Assembly: GCA_022782605.1 (NCBI GenBank)
Contig: JALFMW010000392.1
Span: 1 to 64,000 of the forward strand
Reading direction: 5' to 3'
Length of the DNA: 64,000 nt
Origin: Clostridium sp.
GTDB lineage: Bacteria > Bacillota > Clostridia > Peptostreptococcales > Peptostreptococcaceae
The translations under genes were made by a program, and so were the position numbers. Positions 40,536-48,426 of the stretch are shown here, in pieces (position 1 is the first letter of the stretch; each line of letters starts with the position of its first letter). The notes under the pieces were generated by a model. It did not search any database and was not told where the DNA came from. It saw nothing but the letters and a program-made list of their open reading frames with translations.

Positions 40536-40799
40536 TTATTCCTCTCCATCCCTTATAACCACAATGTCCATTACTTTTAGTTCTTCATAAGTATATATTC
40601 CAGATATTCCCATTCCTCCCTCTTTTATCATAATTGTTTTATTGTCCAAATAATCAGTTCCCACACTAGCACAATCAAATCTTATCCCTTCATATACTAT
40701 CTTAACAAAACCTAAACGATTTTTCTCTCCTACAATACATATAAGACTACCATCTTTTACTTCTCTACCAAAGTTATCAAAAATTTTTATTTCTGCCAT
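40536..40799 (-). CDS. Hypothetical beta-rich protein, 87 aa
   Basis: Short beta strands with glycine turns (FGREVKDGSLICIVG, KEGGMGISGIYTYEEL). Not recognised; SH3- or PPC-like impression only. In an operon of small proteins headed by the promoter at 41520. Confidence 0.5.
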   Translation of the reverse strand: MAEIKIFDNFGREVKDGSLICIVGEKNRLGFVKIVYEGIRFDCASVGTDYLDNKTIMIKEGGMGISGIYTYEELKVMDIVVIRDGEE

Positions 40800-40801
40800 A
40801 A

Positions 40802-41002
40802 CTAATCCTCCTTAACATCTATAGGTTGTAATATTATTTTATATCCATCTACTTCTTTAACTTCCTCTACATTCATATATACAATACAACTCCATTGTTC
40901 TAAATTCTTTACTATATTTACAGCTTCTTGCTTGTCTCTAGCTACTACTAATTCTAAATACTCTTCAGTATCATCAATAACATACACTTTAAATAATTTC
41001 AT
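40802..41002 (-). CDS. Hypothetical protein, 66 aa
   Basis: Small alpha/beta protein, begins FKVYVIDDTEEYLELVVARDKQEAVNIV, a ferredoxin-like impression. Unknown. In the same operon. Confidence 0.5.
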   Translation of the reverse strand: MKLFKVYVIDDTEEYLELVVARDKQEAVNIVKNLEQWSCIVYMNVEEVKEVDGYKIILQPIDVKED

Positions 41003-41022
41003 ATTAATCCTCCTTAATAATT

Positions 41023-41106
41023 TTATTGAACTCCAAAGTATAGTAGCAATAAAGCAACTGCAATAGGAAATAAAGATATTATTAAAATAATAAACAAATC
41101 TCTCAT
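41023..41106 (-). CDS. Single-pass membrane mini-protein, 27 aa
   Basis: ATG 41106 overlaps the stop codon of the preceding gene (GTATGA), so translation is coupled. Residues 4-24 are a hydrophobic helix. No known relative. Confidence 0.55.
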   Translation of the reverse strand: MRDLFIILIISLFPIAVALLLLYFGVQ

Positions 41107-41279
41107 ACTAACTTTTCTCTTTCCATTTTTATTAATTCTTCATATATATCTTCTTTTTCTTTTTCTAAGGTATGGAACATACATTCAGGTATATACCAAT
41201 CACTATTAAGTCTTTCTTCTATTTTTTCTAATCTTTTTTTAAGCTCATAATATCTATAAAGGTCGTAGATATTTTTCAT
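41103..41279 (-). CDS. Small coiled-coil protein, 58 aa
   Basis: ATG 41279 after AGGAGAGGATTAAT; frame MKNIYDLYRYYELKKRLEKIEE... Strongly helical. Unknown. Confidence 0.6.
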   Translation of the reverse strand: MKNIYDLYRYYELKKRLEKIEERLNSDWYIPECMFHTLEKEKEDIYEELIKMEREKLV

Positions 41280-41280
41280 A

Positions 41281-41484
41281 TTAATCCTCTCCTTTTAATT
41301 TACTTAATTCTTTTAATAATTCTTCCACTTTTATCTCTTCTTCATAATAAGCTATAGAAGCTCTAGCATTACCAAAATTAGCAGAATTTCTAGCTCTACT
41401 GTTTAATTCTAATTGAGCGATAGATAAAGAATGTTTAATAATATCCAACTCTTCTTTTGTTAGGTTTAAAATATACTTTTTCAT
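41281..41484 (-). CDS. Hypothetical helical protein, 67 aa
   Basis: Two amphipathic helices (LTKEELDIIKHSLSIAQLELNSR and YYEEEIKVEELLKELSKL). First gene after the promoter at 41520. Confidence 0.55.
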   Translation of the reverse strand: MKKYILNLTKEELDIIKHSLSIAQLELNSRARNSANFGNARASIAYYEEEIKVEELLKELSKLKGED

Positions 41485-41519
41485 ATTATCTCCTCCTCGA
41501 TTCCCTTCTTTATGATATT

Positions 41520-41548
41520 ATTATAATATAGATTTTATCTAATGTCAA
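41520..41548 (-). promoter_or_regulatory. Sigma-A promoter for the 40.5-41.5 kb operon
   Basis: TTGACA-17-TATAAT, minus strand; spacer TTAGATAAAATCTATAT departs slightly from the shared pattern. Confidence 0.85.
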
Positions 41549-41940
41549 TACCTTTTAAAAAATATTTTAAATTATTTATCACTCATTTGTTAATCGTTCT
41601 TATACGCTCTTTAGTGGTTGTATAAGAGGAGATAATACTTTAGTTGATTCATTCTTTGCCTAAAAAGACAAAGCGTTTATATTAACGTATAAGGTGTGAC
41701 ATATGTCATAGAAGAATTTAAAAAAGATTTTTACTTTATGTATTAGTGCATTGTTAAAATAACACACATTAATTTCATAAATTATGTAAACCAATTCCGA
41801 GTTTTTAAAATTTTTTATTATTTTTAATTATTTGTTATTATTTACAAATTTTAGTGGTTTTCTAAGCATAATTTTTAACTTTTTTAAATTCGTATTTAGT
41901 TAAAATTTTAAGCTTTTATACAACCATATAAGGCTATATA
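41549..41940. other. Gene-free stretch with operator-like palindrome
   Basis: About 390 bp without a plausible gene. It contains a perfect 12-bp palindrome TGACATATGTCA (41697-41708) and an 11-bp inverted repeat TGGTTGTATAA (about 41613) / TTATACAACCA (about 41915). No strong promoter is visible on the plus strand. Probably a regulatory or structural spacer between two leftward operons. Confidence 0.5.
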
Positions 41941-41942
41941 AA

Positions 41943-41967
41943 AAGGATAGGTATAAAACCTATCCTT
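41943..41967 (-). terminator. Terminator overlapping the amidoligase stop
   Basis: AAGGATAGG-TTTTATA-CCTATCCTT followed by TTTATA on the minus strand; perfect 9-bp stem, ends the amidoligase transcript. Confidence 0.8.
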
Positions 41968-43612
41968 CTATTGATCGTAAAAATGGCATAAAGTCTTCCA
42001 GTCTAACTTTTGTAATATCTGTTATAGAAGTACATTTAACTATAGTACATAAATTCTCTATAAAGTTTAATATGTCCATGAATCTTATTTTATCTGTGAC
42101 TCCATCAAAAATTCTTATTTCAAACGTATCTTTATGCTGACAATTTATTGCTGAATATTTACCACAACTATCACAATACCAACGGAATGTTCCAAACAAG
42201 TCATTTTCCTTAACCCTTTTTAAAGCTTTAGCACTATAGGTAGCATATTCAGAATCTTTCCTCCCTGCTAAAGGTTCTATTTCTTCTTTAAATTTGTACA
42301 TTAAGAAAACCATTTTAGCTAAGGCTTCATTTTGCTCTGTAGTATTCCCAAAGTAAGAGCGTGATATATGGACATGAAAACCAGCTTTCTTATCATCATT
42401 TGTATATCCTAACCTCTTTATTGTAGAGAATATTTCCTTCCAATCATATTTATTATATGCTTTAACTGTATGAGGATGAAACACTATCTCAAATCCATTG
42501 ATAGAACCATCATGTTTAAAGTATACAGAGTCTTCATTATTTTTTTGAATTATTTCAAATATTTCTCTAGCGTCTTCTTCATCATCACTATCTTGACTAG
42601 AGCCTGATATTTCTAATTCAATGCCTAGATATAGATTATCTTCATTATCTTTTTCATCTTCACTACAGAAAAACTGTGTTTCACTTGGCTTATAATTATA
42701 GGTATGAATTAACTTAGTATGTGTTGGTTTGTTTGATAATATTCTATTTAATTCCATAGGGGTTACTTGTGTTGTAGGAGGATATAGAATTTGTCCAACC
42801 CTTGGTTCATTTGATACTCTTCTACCTCTTGGCATAAGATCTAGTTGTTCGGAACTATTTGTAAGTCGTGTAACCCTATCTTCCTCTGTAGAATTTATTT
42901 GTTCAGTAAAGATTTCAGATTGATGTTGTTTTAAATATTCAACAAATGGTAATGAGTAAGAGAACTCTCTAGGAAGTAATCTTTTTGAATCTATTAATGT
43001 CCAATAACTATGAGTAGTGTTGTTATTCTCTTGCCATCCTACTGAAGGGTCATCCATTTCAATTACAATACGGGATTCATTTATATTATCTACTCTTGCT
43101 GGAATTGATTGATTATACCCTTCTCCAAATAAAAGTTCAAAATTAGAACTTTTTTGTACAACTATTTCATCTCCAACTTCAAAATGTTTTCTATTTAATA
43201 GAAATAGTACTTGTGATTTGGTCAGAAGGAGACTATTTCTATATTCATCTATTATTTCATATTCTCCAGTATTTAACTCTCGTGCCACCCTTCCTACAAA
43301 AGGATGGTCATTGTCTATATCACAATAACATAATACTTTGTCTCCCACCCTATATTCCACTTCTGTGTGAGTTTCTAATTTAATAAAGATATCTTGGTTT
43401 CTAAACAGAGGATTACCATAACCAGTTTGTATATTTAAAGTTGGATAGCACCTACCCCTATCATTATATAAATCAAATCTAACTACTATTCCGTCACCAT
43501 TTATTCTTGCTACAGTACCAATTTGGTTTTTTCTATGCATATTAGTTTCCCTTGGTTCAATACATAAAACTCTATCCCCTACTTGTATTTCATTATTAAA
43601 ACTATCTTTCAT
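41960..43612 (-). CDS. Amidoligase with N-terminal beta-barrel repeats
   Basis: 550 residues. The C-terminal half has the amidoligase_2 pattern: YLGIELEIS at about 325, GFEIVFHPHT, AGFHVHIS at about 410, and TFEIRIFDG, i.e. a glutamate-cysteine-ligase-like (COOH-NH2) enzyme using ATP. The N-terminal half repeats short KOW/SH3-like units (EYRVGDKVLCYC..., FNNEIQVGDRVLCIEP) that may bind peptides or nucleic acid. The preceding gene encodes the N-terminal part alone. Such enzymes make isopeptide bonds, e.g. in surface modification or peptide tags; the target here is unknown. Confidence 0.75.
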   Translation of the reverse strand: MKDSFNNEIQVGDRVLCIEPRETNMHRKNQIGTVARINGDGIVVRFDLYNDRGRCYPTLNIQTGYGNPLFRNQDIFIKLETHTEVEYRVGDKVLCYCDIDNDHPFVGRVARELNTGEYEIIDEYRNSLLLTKSQVLFLLNRKHFEVGDEIVVQKSSNFELLFGEGYNQSIPARVDNINESRIVIEMDDPSVGWQENNNTTHSYWTLIDSKRLLPREFSYSLPFVEYLKQHQSEIFTEQINSTEEDRVTRLTNSSEQLDLMPRGRRVSNEPRVGQILYPPTTQVTPMELNRILSNKPTHTKLIHTYNYKPSETQFFCSEDEKDNEDNLYLGIELEISGSSQDSDDEEDAREIFEIIQKNNEDSVYFKHDGSINGFEIVFHPHTVKAYNKYDWKEIFSTIKRLGYTNDDKKAGFHVHISRSYFGNTTEQNEALAKMVFLMYKFKEEIEPLAGRKDSEYATYSAKALKRVKENDLFGTFRWYCDSCGKYSAINCQHKDTFEIRIFDGVTDKIRFMDILNFIENLCTIVKCTSITDITKVRLEDFMPFLRSIEG

Positions 43613-44085
43613 TATTTTAAACCCCCCTTAATCTTTATAATTTTAATTACCTCATTTTCTATCTCACAATCATCTCTTTCCAATAGGAATAGTATCTCTG
43701 AACTTGCTACTGGATGAATATACTCAAATTCATTTTGTATTGTATATAAACTATTAGAATGTTTTTCTACTATAGTTCCAGAACAAGCTTTATTGATGAA
43801 TGAGTGGAAGTAGTAAAATACTTTATCTCCCACCCTATATTCTACTTCTTTATGTGTATCTATTTTTATAAAAATATCCTCTGTAGGATTTATGCAAGTA
43901 AGTAAATGATCTAATATTTCTTCTATAGAAGAATAATCACTATTTAAGAAGTCAATTACTATATCTTGTTTTGTAATTCCACATACAATACCTACTTGAA
44001 GTTCTCTGTGACTGTATTCTTCTCTTGGTTCAATACATAAGATTCTATCCCCTACTTGTATTTCATTATTAAAACTATCTTTCAT
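43612..44085 (-). CDS. KOW/SH3-like protein, paralogue of the amidoligase N-terminus
   Basis: 157 residues. It begins MKDSFNNEIQVGDRILCIEPREE exactly like the amidoligase gene that follows (start codon overlaps the stop by one base), then CINPTEDIFIKIDTHKEVEYRVGDKVFYYF. It is a partial duplication of the N-terminal barrel region. Possibly a partner or competitor substrate-binding subunit of the amidoligase (inference). Confidence 0.65.
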   Translation of the reverse strand: MKDSFNNEIQVGDRILCIEPREEYSHRELQVGIVCGITKQDIVIDFLNSDYSSIEEILDHLLTCINPTEDIFIKIDTHKEVEYRVGDKVFYYFHSFINKACSGTIVEKHSNSLYTIQNEFEYIHPVASSEILFLLERDDCEIENEVIKIIKIKGGLK

Positions 44086-44116
44086 TTTTTAATTCCCCCT
44101 TGATCTTTATAATATT

Positions 44117-44145
44117 ATTATAAACTATTTTTATCTATTTGTCAA
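44117..44145 (-). promoter_or_regulatory. Sigma-A promoter for the amidoligase operon
   Basis: TTGACA-17-TATAAT, consensus, minus strand. Confidence 0.9.
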
Positions 44146-44149
44146 CTGT

Positions 44150-44386
44150 TTATTTACCACTTTTCCAATTTGCCCATAGAGTTCTTTCTCTATAAGTATC
44201 TGTGTCATAATCTTCATTTAGATATTCTTTTAATGTAATTTTGGATATGTGCTTAAAGTAATAAGTTTTATGGTTAACTGTTATTTTATTTTGATAAAGT
44301 TTGAAGTTATTTTTAGAAGTGTCTATAGATAGAGTTAAGTGGTTCTTAAAATAGATTAGTAGTTCTTCCTTATAAATATATATCAT
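44150..44386 (-). CDS. Hypothetical protein, 78 aa
   Basis: Basic, lysine- and aromatic-rich (HKTYYFKHISKITLKEYLN). Stop lies just before the next promoter. Last leftward gene before the origin-like region. Unknown. Confidence 0.5.
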   Translation of the reverse strand: MIYIYKEELLIYFKNHLTLSIDTSKNNFKLYQNKITVNHKTYYFKHISKITLKEYLNEDYDTDTYRERTLWANWKSGK

Positions 44387-44411
44387 TTTACCATCCCCCT
44401 TTGATAAGCTT

Positions 44412-44440
44412 ATTATATGATAGTTTTAAGTATTTGTCAA
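44412..44440 (-). promoter_or_regulatory. Sigma-A promoter for the 78-aa gene
   Basis: TTGACA-17-TATAAT, consensus, minus strand; the leftmost promoter in the divergent control region. Confidence 0.9.
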
Positions 44441-44559
44441 TAGGTAATTGTGAGCATTTTATGATAAAAAACTCGCTTTAGGGTTAGATATAATTTGAAT
44501 GTGGTGTGTTTTTTTGGGGTATTTGGGTATATATAGGGGTATATATTGGAGGAAATAAT

Positions 44560-44695
44560 ACTATGAGAAATAAGGGGAGGGTAGGATGGTGAGCGAACGA
44601 TTGGTGGATGATAGGACGGTTGATAGGAGGACGGTATGGAGTAGGGGTTATAAGGATGGGGTAGGGTTTGGATTGGGAGGGGGATTTATGGTGCG
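44560..44695 (+). other. G-rich tract, quadruplex-prone
   Basis: The plus strand is strongly G-rich over about 130 nt (GGGGAGGG, GGACGG repeats, then GGGG..GGGG..GGG..GGG..GGGGG near 44643-44688), in a genome that is otherwise extremely AT-rich. At least four G-runs of three or more lie within 45 nt, so a quadruplex is possible. It separates the leftward genes from the iteron/repeat region. Confidence 0.7.
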
Positions 44696-44708
44696 TGTAT
44701 TTAACTGA
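44586..44708 (+). CDS. Possible 40-aa ORF in the G-rich tract
   Basis: ATG 44586 has GGGGAGGG at a good distance; the frame codes MVSERLVDDRTVDRRTV... with codons GTG, AGG, ACG and GGG unlike any neighbour. It could be foreign or chance; no homologue recognised. Confidence 0.25.
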   Translation: MVSERLVDDRTVDRRTVWSRGYKDGVGFGLGGGFMVRVFN

Positions 44709-44715
44709 TGGGGCA

Positions 44716-44917
44716 TGATAATGAAAATTAATTGCAATTGAGAATGAATATCAACGCCCCTTATACCGAACATATGTACTATTATACCCCTTAGTCGAAC
44801 ATTATTTATATATAATGTTTGATTATCTTAGATCAAAACATTTGTTTGATAATCATTATCAAACACACGTTCAAATGAGAATGCATATCAATATTAATTG
44901 AAAGTGATTATCAATGC
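44716..44917. promoter_or_regulatory. Cluster of Fur-box-like palindromes
   Basis: GTTTGATAATCATTATCAAAC (44844-44864) contains the exact 7-1-7 Fur consensus TGATAATCATTATCA (44847-44861). Degenerate copies follow or precede it: near 44718 (GATAATGAAAATTAATTGC), 44737 (TTGAGAATGAATATCAA), 44874 (TGAGAATGCATATCAA) and 44898 (GAAAGTGATTATCAA). No gene starts here on either strand. Binding by host Fur, or use as a replication/structural palindrome array, is inferred. Confidence 0.55.
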
Positions 44918-45026
44918 ATAAAAAATGGTATTCGATACTCGATAAAGAGTTATTATATCAAGTCTTATCTCTTACAATATCCCACCTCATCCCTTCCCAC
45001 TTAATCCACTTATAAATACCACTTAA

Positions 45027-45100
45027 CACGTTTCGACTAACTTATTACACGTTTCAACAAACGTTTTCCACGTTTCGTCAACTATATTACACGTTATGAC
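45027..45100. repeat. Four iterons at exact 21-bp spacing
   Basis: CACGTTTCGAC (45027), CACGTTTCAAC (45048), CACGTTTCGTC (45069) and CACGTTATGAC (45090) recur every 21 bp, i.e. two helical turns, placing them on one DNA face. This is the typical layout of initiator or partition-protein sites at a phage/plasmid origin. An AT-rich stretch (45105-45360) follows, as expected for a duplex-unwinding element. Confidence 0.8.
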
Positions 45101-45104
45101 AAAC

Positions 45105-45365
45105 TCATAATATAATATTATATATTATAGTATATAATACCACTTATCACCTTATATAGTATCATATACCATATTAACCAATACTATATAAGACCTTATA
45201 TAATACTATATAATAACATTATGTACATTATATTATGTATACTATTATATATTACATATTAATATTATGTATCTTACTACATTCTACATAGTTATATTAT
45301 GTAACTATATAACATTACATATTAATACTATGTATACTATAATATTTTACATAATTATACTATTT
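45105..45365. other. AT-rich stretch, candidate unwinding region
   Basis: Almost only A and T, with irregular TATATAATACTATA-like repeats (for example ATTATGTA, TATATAAC). It lies between the iterons and the large repeat array. Compatible with an origin unwinding element; no gene. Confidence 0.5.
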
Positions 45366-45379
45366 TGTTGTTTATAGAT

Positions 45380-45915
45380 CTGTAAATAATGTTTATATAA
45401 CAGAAAACAAGTGTATATATAGCAGTAAATAGATCCATATAAAAGTAAACAAGTGTATATATAAAAGTAAATAATGTCTATGTAGCAGTAAACAGGTGTA
45501 TATATATCAGTAAATAAGATCCATATATAAGTAAATAAGTGTATATATAACAGTATATAGATTTATATATAACTAAGCAATGTTTATATAGCAGTAAATG
45601 AGTGTATATAGATCTGTATAGAGTTTATATATAAAAGTAAACAAGTGTAAATATAACAGTAAATAGATCTCATATACAACTAAGCAGTGCTTATATAGTA
45701 GTAAACAAGTGTATATATAAAAGTAAATGTATTTATATATCTGCAAACAATGTTTATATATCTGTAAATAAGATCCATATAACAGTAAACAAGTGTATAT
45801 AGATCTGTATAGAGCGTATATATAAAAGTAAACAAGTGTATATAGATCCATAAATAGTATCCATATAACAGTAAATAAGTGTATATATAAAAGTAAATAG
45901 TATCTATATAAGTTA
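45380..45915. repeat. About 25 degenerate 20-22-bp tandem repeats
   Basis: The consensus is AAACAAGTGTATATATAACAGT, with alternating variants such as AAATAGATCCATATAAAAGT. Units of 20-22 bp follow one another without spacer. The divergence between units and the helical-turn period suggest binding sites of a partition (centromere-like, cf. TubC/parC iterons) or replication protein. A 115-codon frame on the minus strand across it is an artefact of the repeat. Confidence 0.8.
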
Positions 45916-45949
45916 TACATGTCTTATATATGACTTGTAGCAGTCACTA

Positions 45950-46200
45950 TATAATTAGATCCTGATAAATAAACATTTGCATGTATTTTATAGTAGCGTA
46001 TAAGGCCTATATAGGACTATAATAATGTATAGCAGTATATAAAGCCTTTAAGATCCTTAAACTTGTATACGCCTTATAGTGTTAATATAATAGTATATAG
46101 GTATTATTTAAAGTTTATTAAAAAGTTTTTTTAAAATAAGTGTTATTTAGATCCTATATATCATATAATATATTATAAAGGATTTATAAAACAACTTTAA
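45950..46200 (+). other. Gene-free spacer before the first array promoter
   Basis: About 250 bp without a gene. It contains GTATAAGGCCTATATAGG and GTATACGCCTTATAG imperfect inverted repeats and TTTAAGATCC blocks. Nothing firmer is visible. Confidence 0.4.
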
Positions 46201-46230
46201 AAATATTTAAAAATATTTTTAAAAAAAGTA

Positions 46231-46259
46231 TTTACAAATACTTAAAAATCCTTTATAAT
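46231..46259 (+). promoter_or_regulatory. Rightward promoter 1 of the cassette array
   Basis: TTTACA-17-TATAAT. The 60 bp around it are duplicated at 46617-46645. Confidence 0.8.
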
Positions 46260-46616
46260 ATAAGTATAGAAGATAAATAAATAAGTTTTAAAGCTTGTTT
46301 GATCTTCTTAGTTACAATATTACTTAATACAATTACTCATAAATCCTTATAGCTCCAATATCATAAAATGCATGTGCAGGATATGAACGGCATAAAGGCT
46401 ATAACGATACACTAATTACAGATACTCATGAATAACTTAATATATAGGCGTTACAGTAGTTAGGTAAACACTCTAACATTTATATATTTAAGTGGTTCAA
46501 AACTCATTTTAAAAAATTAAAAATTTTCCACTAAAGAGGAATATTTAAATAATATACTTCATATATTATAATGTAAAGGATCTTAAAAATATTAAAAAAT
46601 ATTTTTAAAAAAAGTA

Positions 46617-46645
46617 TTGACAAATATTTAAAAATCCTTTATAAT
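46617..46645 (+). promoter_or_regulatory. Rightward promoter 2 of the cassette array
   Basis: TTGACA-17-TATAAT, consensus; duplicate of promoter 1 (identical spacer end AAAAATCCTT and downstream ATAAGTATAGAA). Start near 46652, about 500 nt before the first coding start. Confidence 0.9.
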
Positions 46646-46651
46646 ATAAGT

Positions 46652-47157
46652 ATAGAAAGGATAAATAAATAATATTTAAAAAATATTATTTAAGGATCAA
46701 AAAATTAAAAATTTTCTACTAAAGAGGAATATTTAACAGTAATGTTGAATATTATATAGTAAGAAGACTTAAGAGGCTGACAAAATGATCTTTTAAAAGT
46801 CCATATGATTTATTTAATAGGTAAGGTTATGGCGATATTATCGTACTGTTAGTTACTACATTATAACTATAAAGGAACTGCTTTAAGTTGTAGCGTAACA
46901 AATGCGTTAGTAAAGTAAGATTTATCTGAAGCGATACTATAACTCCAGGGATTAAATAAATTGGTATGGCGACGTTGTGAAGACGTGTGCGATCTTTGAT
47001 AATTGAATATAGATTTAAAAACTCCTATAGTAGATCCACTTTAGTCTCAACCAAATAGGAATTGACAATATATCACATAGGATCTACTTTAACGGCTTAG
47101 CACTTATTTATTAAGTGTTAAGAGTTACATATTTTAAAATAAAGGAGTGTATTTTAT
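46652..47157 (+). ncRNA. Long structured leader of the cassette array
   Basis: A 500-nt gene-free transcript start with helices: a perfect 11-bp stem AAATAATATTT/AAATATTATTT, ACGT..ACGT near 46978, AGTAGATCC/GGATCTACT around 47030-47085 and AGCACTT/AAGTGTT near the first gene. It also contains the AAGAGGAATATTTAA element (46722). A leader this long before 24 hairpin-bearing units could act in antitermination or translation control; this is inference. Confidence 0.5.
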
Positions 47158-47397
47158 ATGGAAAAGTATTATAAAATTATTAATGAAATTGAAAGTATAA
47201 GAGGTTTAAAAAATGCTTTTACAGTGGACTATATGAAATATACTGATAGTATATTTTTAAACTTCTACAATATGAAAGCTTTCAAAACATTAGATAATGA
47301 AGATAGTAAAATGTTTGAAAAATTTAAATTAGTCATTGATTATAATGACGTTAATTATGAATTTAAAACTTATGGAGCTATAGAAATATATTTCTAA
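47158..47397 (+). CDS. Cassette array protein A1, 79 aa
   Basis: First gene of the array. A helix-beta protein ending in NYEFKTYGAIEIYF. Clearly homologous over its whole length to the 48113 gene (shared FYNMKAFK and YGAIEIYF). RBS AAAGGAGTG before ATG 47158. Function unknown; anti-defence or host-takeover role inferred from context. Confidence 0.6.
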   Translation: MEKYYKIINEIESIRGLKNAFTVDYMKYTDSIFLNFYNMKAFKTLDNEDSKMFEKFKLVIDYNDVNYEFKTYGAIEIYF

Positions 47398-47471
47398 AGG
47401 GACTTATTAAAAGTCCCAATACATAGCTAGTTATAAACTAGCAAATATTTAAATTAAGGAGTGTTTTTATT

Positions 47472-47780
47472 ATGGAAGAAAAGAACATTAAAATGGTAGA
47501 AAAAAGATATTATAAGGCTGGTACACAATGGAAATTATCAGAAGTTGTAGAAGAAAATATTACAAAGGAATACTATTTAAATATTATTAACTCTTGCAAG
47601 TTCTTCAGGAACTTAGGAGGGTATGAGAGGTTAACAAGTGGATACACTTATTCAGGCTATATACCTACACAATTAAACAGTATAAGCCCTGATAAAAAAG
47701 AGAAAATCGTAAGATCTTTTGAATTTAATAAAAATACAGGATCTATATATTATGATCAAAAGAAAAAAGAATATAAATAA
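47472..47780 (+). CDS. Cassette array protein, 102 aa
   Basis: Basic protein with an acidic start; YYKAGTQWKLSEVVEENITKEYYLNI and a Tyr-rich centre (YTYSGYIPTQL). No motif recognised. RBS TTAAGGAGTG. Confidence 0.55.
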   Translation: MEEKNIKMVEKRYYKAGTQWKLSEVVEENITKEYYLNIINSCKFFRNLGGYERLTSGYTYSGYIPTQLNSISPDKKEKIVRSFEFNKNTGSIYYDQKKKEYK

Positions 47781-47862
47781 TTAAAAAGGGACTTATTAAA
47801 AGTCCCTAAATACATAACTAGAAAAAATCTAGCAAATATTTAAAAATTAAGGAGTGTATAAC

Positions 47863-48048
47863 ATGTTAAAGCCTAGTACTCAAAAGTATATAGAAATAAG
47901 CAATATTAACATAGAAGACATTAATAAAATGTCTTATGATGAGATATACAATTTTGCTACTTCTGAAAGAATGCTTTATGATTTAATTGTTAACTGTAGC
48001 AATATAGAGCTTATGAGAAAATATTTGTTAAATCATAGGACTTATTAA
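47863..48048 (+). CDS. Cassette array protein, 61 aa
   Basis: Start ATG 47863 chosen because the in-frame GTG at 47854 lies inside the ribosome site. Small helical protein (NIEDINKMSYDEIYNFATSERMLYDL). The next hairpin overlaps its last codons. Unknown. Confidence 0.55.
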   Translation: MLKPSTQKYIEISNINIEDINKMSYDEIYNFATSERMLYDLIVNCSNIELMRKYLLNHRTY

Positions 48049-48112
48049 ACAAGTCCTAAATACATAGCTAGTTATTAATTAACTAGCAAATAAAAAAATT
48101 AAGGAGTGTCTT

Positions 48113-48352
48113 ATGGAAAAATATAATATGATCTTAAATGAATTAAAAGGAATGAAAGAATTTAAAAAAGGGATTGACGTTGATTATGAAAGTCTTATAG
48201 ATTCTATTTTAATAACTTTTTACAACATGAGAGCTTTTAAAAAGTTAAATAATTCAAATAGTAAAGTATGGAAAAACTTTAAAGACATATGTAACAAATA
48301 CAACGTAAATTATAAATTCCAGAGCTATGGAGCTATAGAAATATATTTCTAA
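48113..48352 (+). CDS. Cassette array protein A2, paralogue of A1
   Basis: 79 residues, same length and order as the 47158 gene: NELKGMKEFKKGIDVDYESLIDSIL, FYNMRAFKKL and YGAIEIYF. The two copies show that array genes duplicate as whole cassettes. Function unknown. Confidence 0.65.
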   Translation: MEKYNMILNELKGMKEFKKGIDVDYESLIDSILITFYNMRAFKKLNNSNSKVWKNFKDICNKYNVNYKFQSYGAIEIYF

Positions 48353-48426
48353 AGGGACTTTTAATAAGTCCCTAAATACATAGCTAGTTATTAACTAGCA
48401 AATATTTAAATTAAGGAGTGTTTTAT

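Noticed and set aside
41590-41930. Insertion sequence or MITE with 11-bp inverted ends
   Set aside because: The TGGTTGTATAA arms are 290 bp apart but there is no direct target repeat and no second copy in the window.
45380-45915. CRISPR array
   Set aside because: Repeats adjoin without spacers, are degenerate and 20-22 bp; no Cas genes are present.
45573-45920. 115-codon minus-strand frame
   Set aside because: It is composed of low-complexity Y/L/I/Q translated from the degenerate tandem repeats; no ribosome site and no sensible composition.
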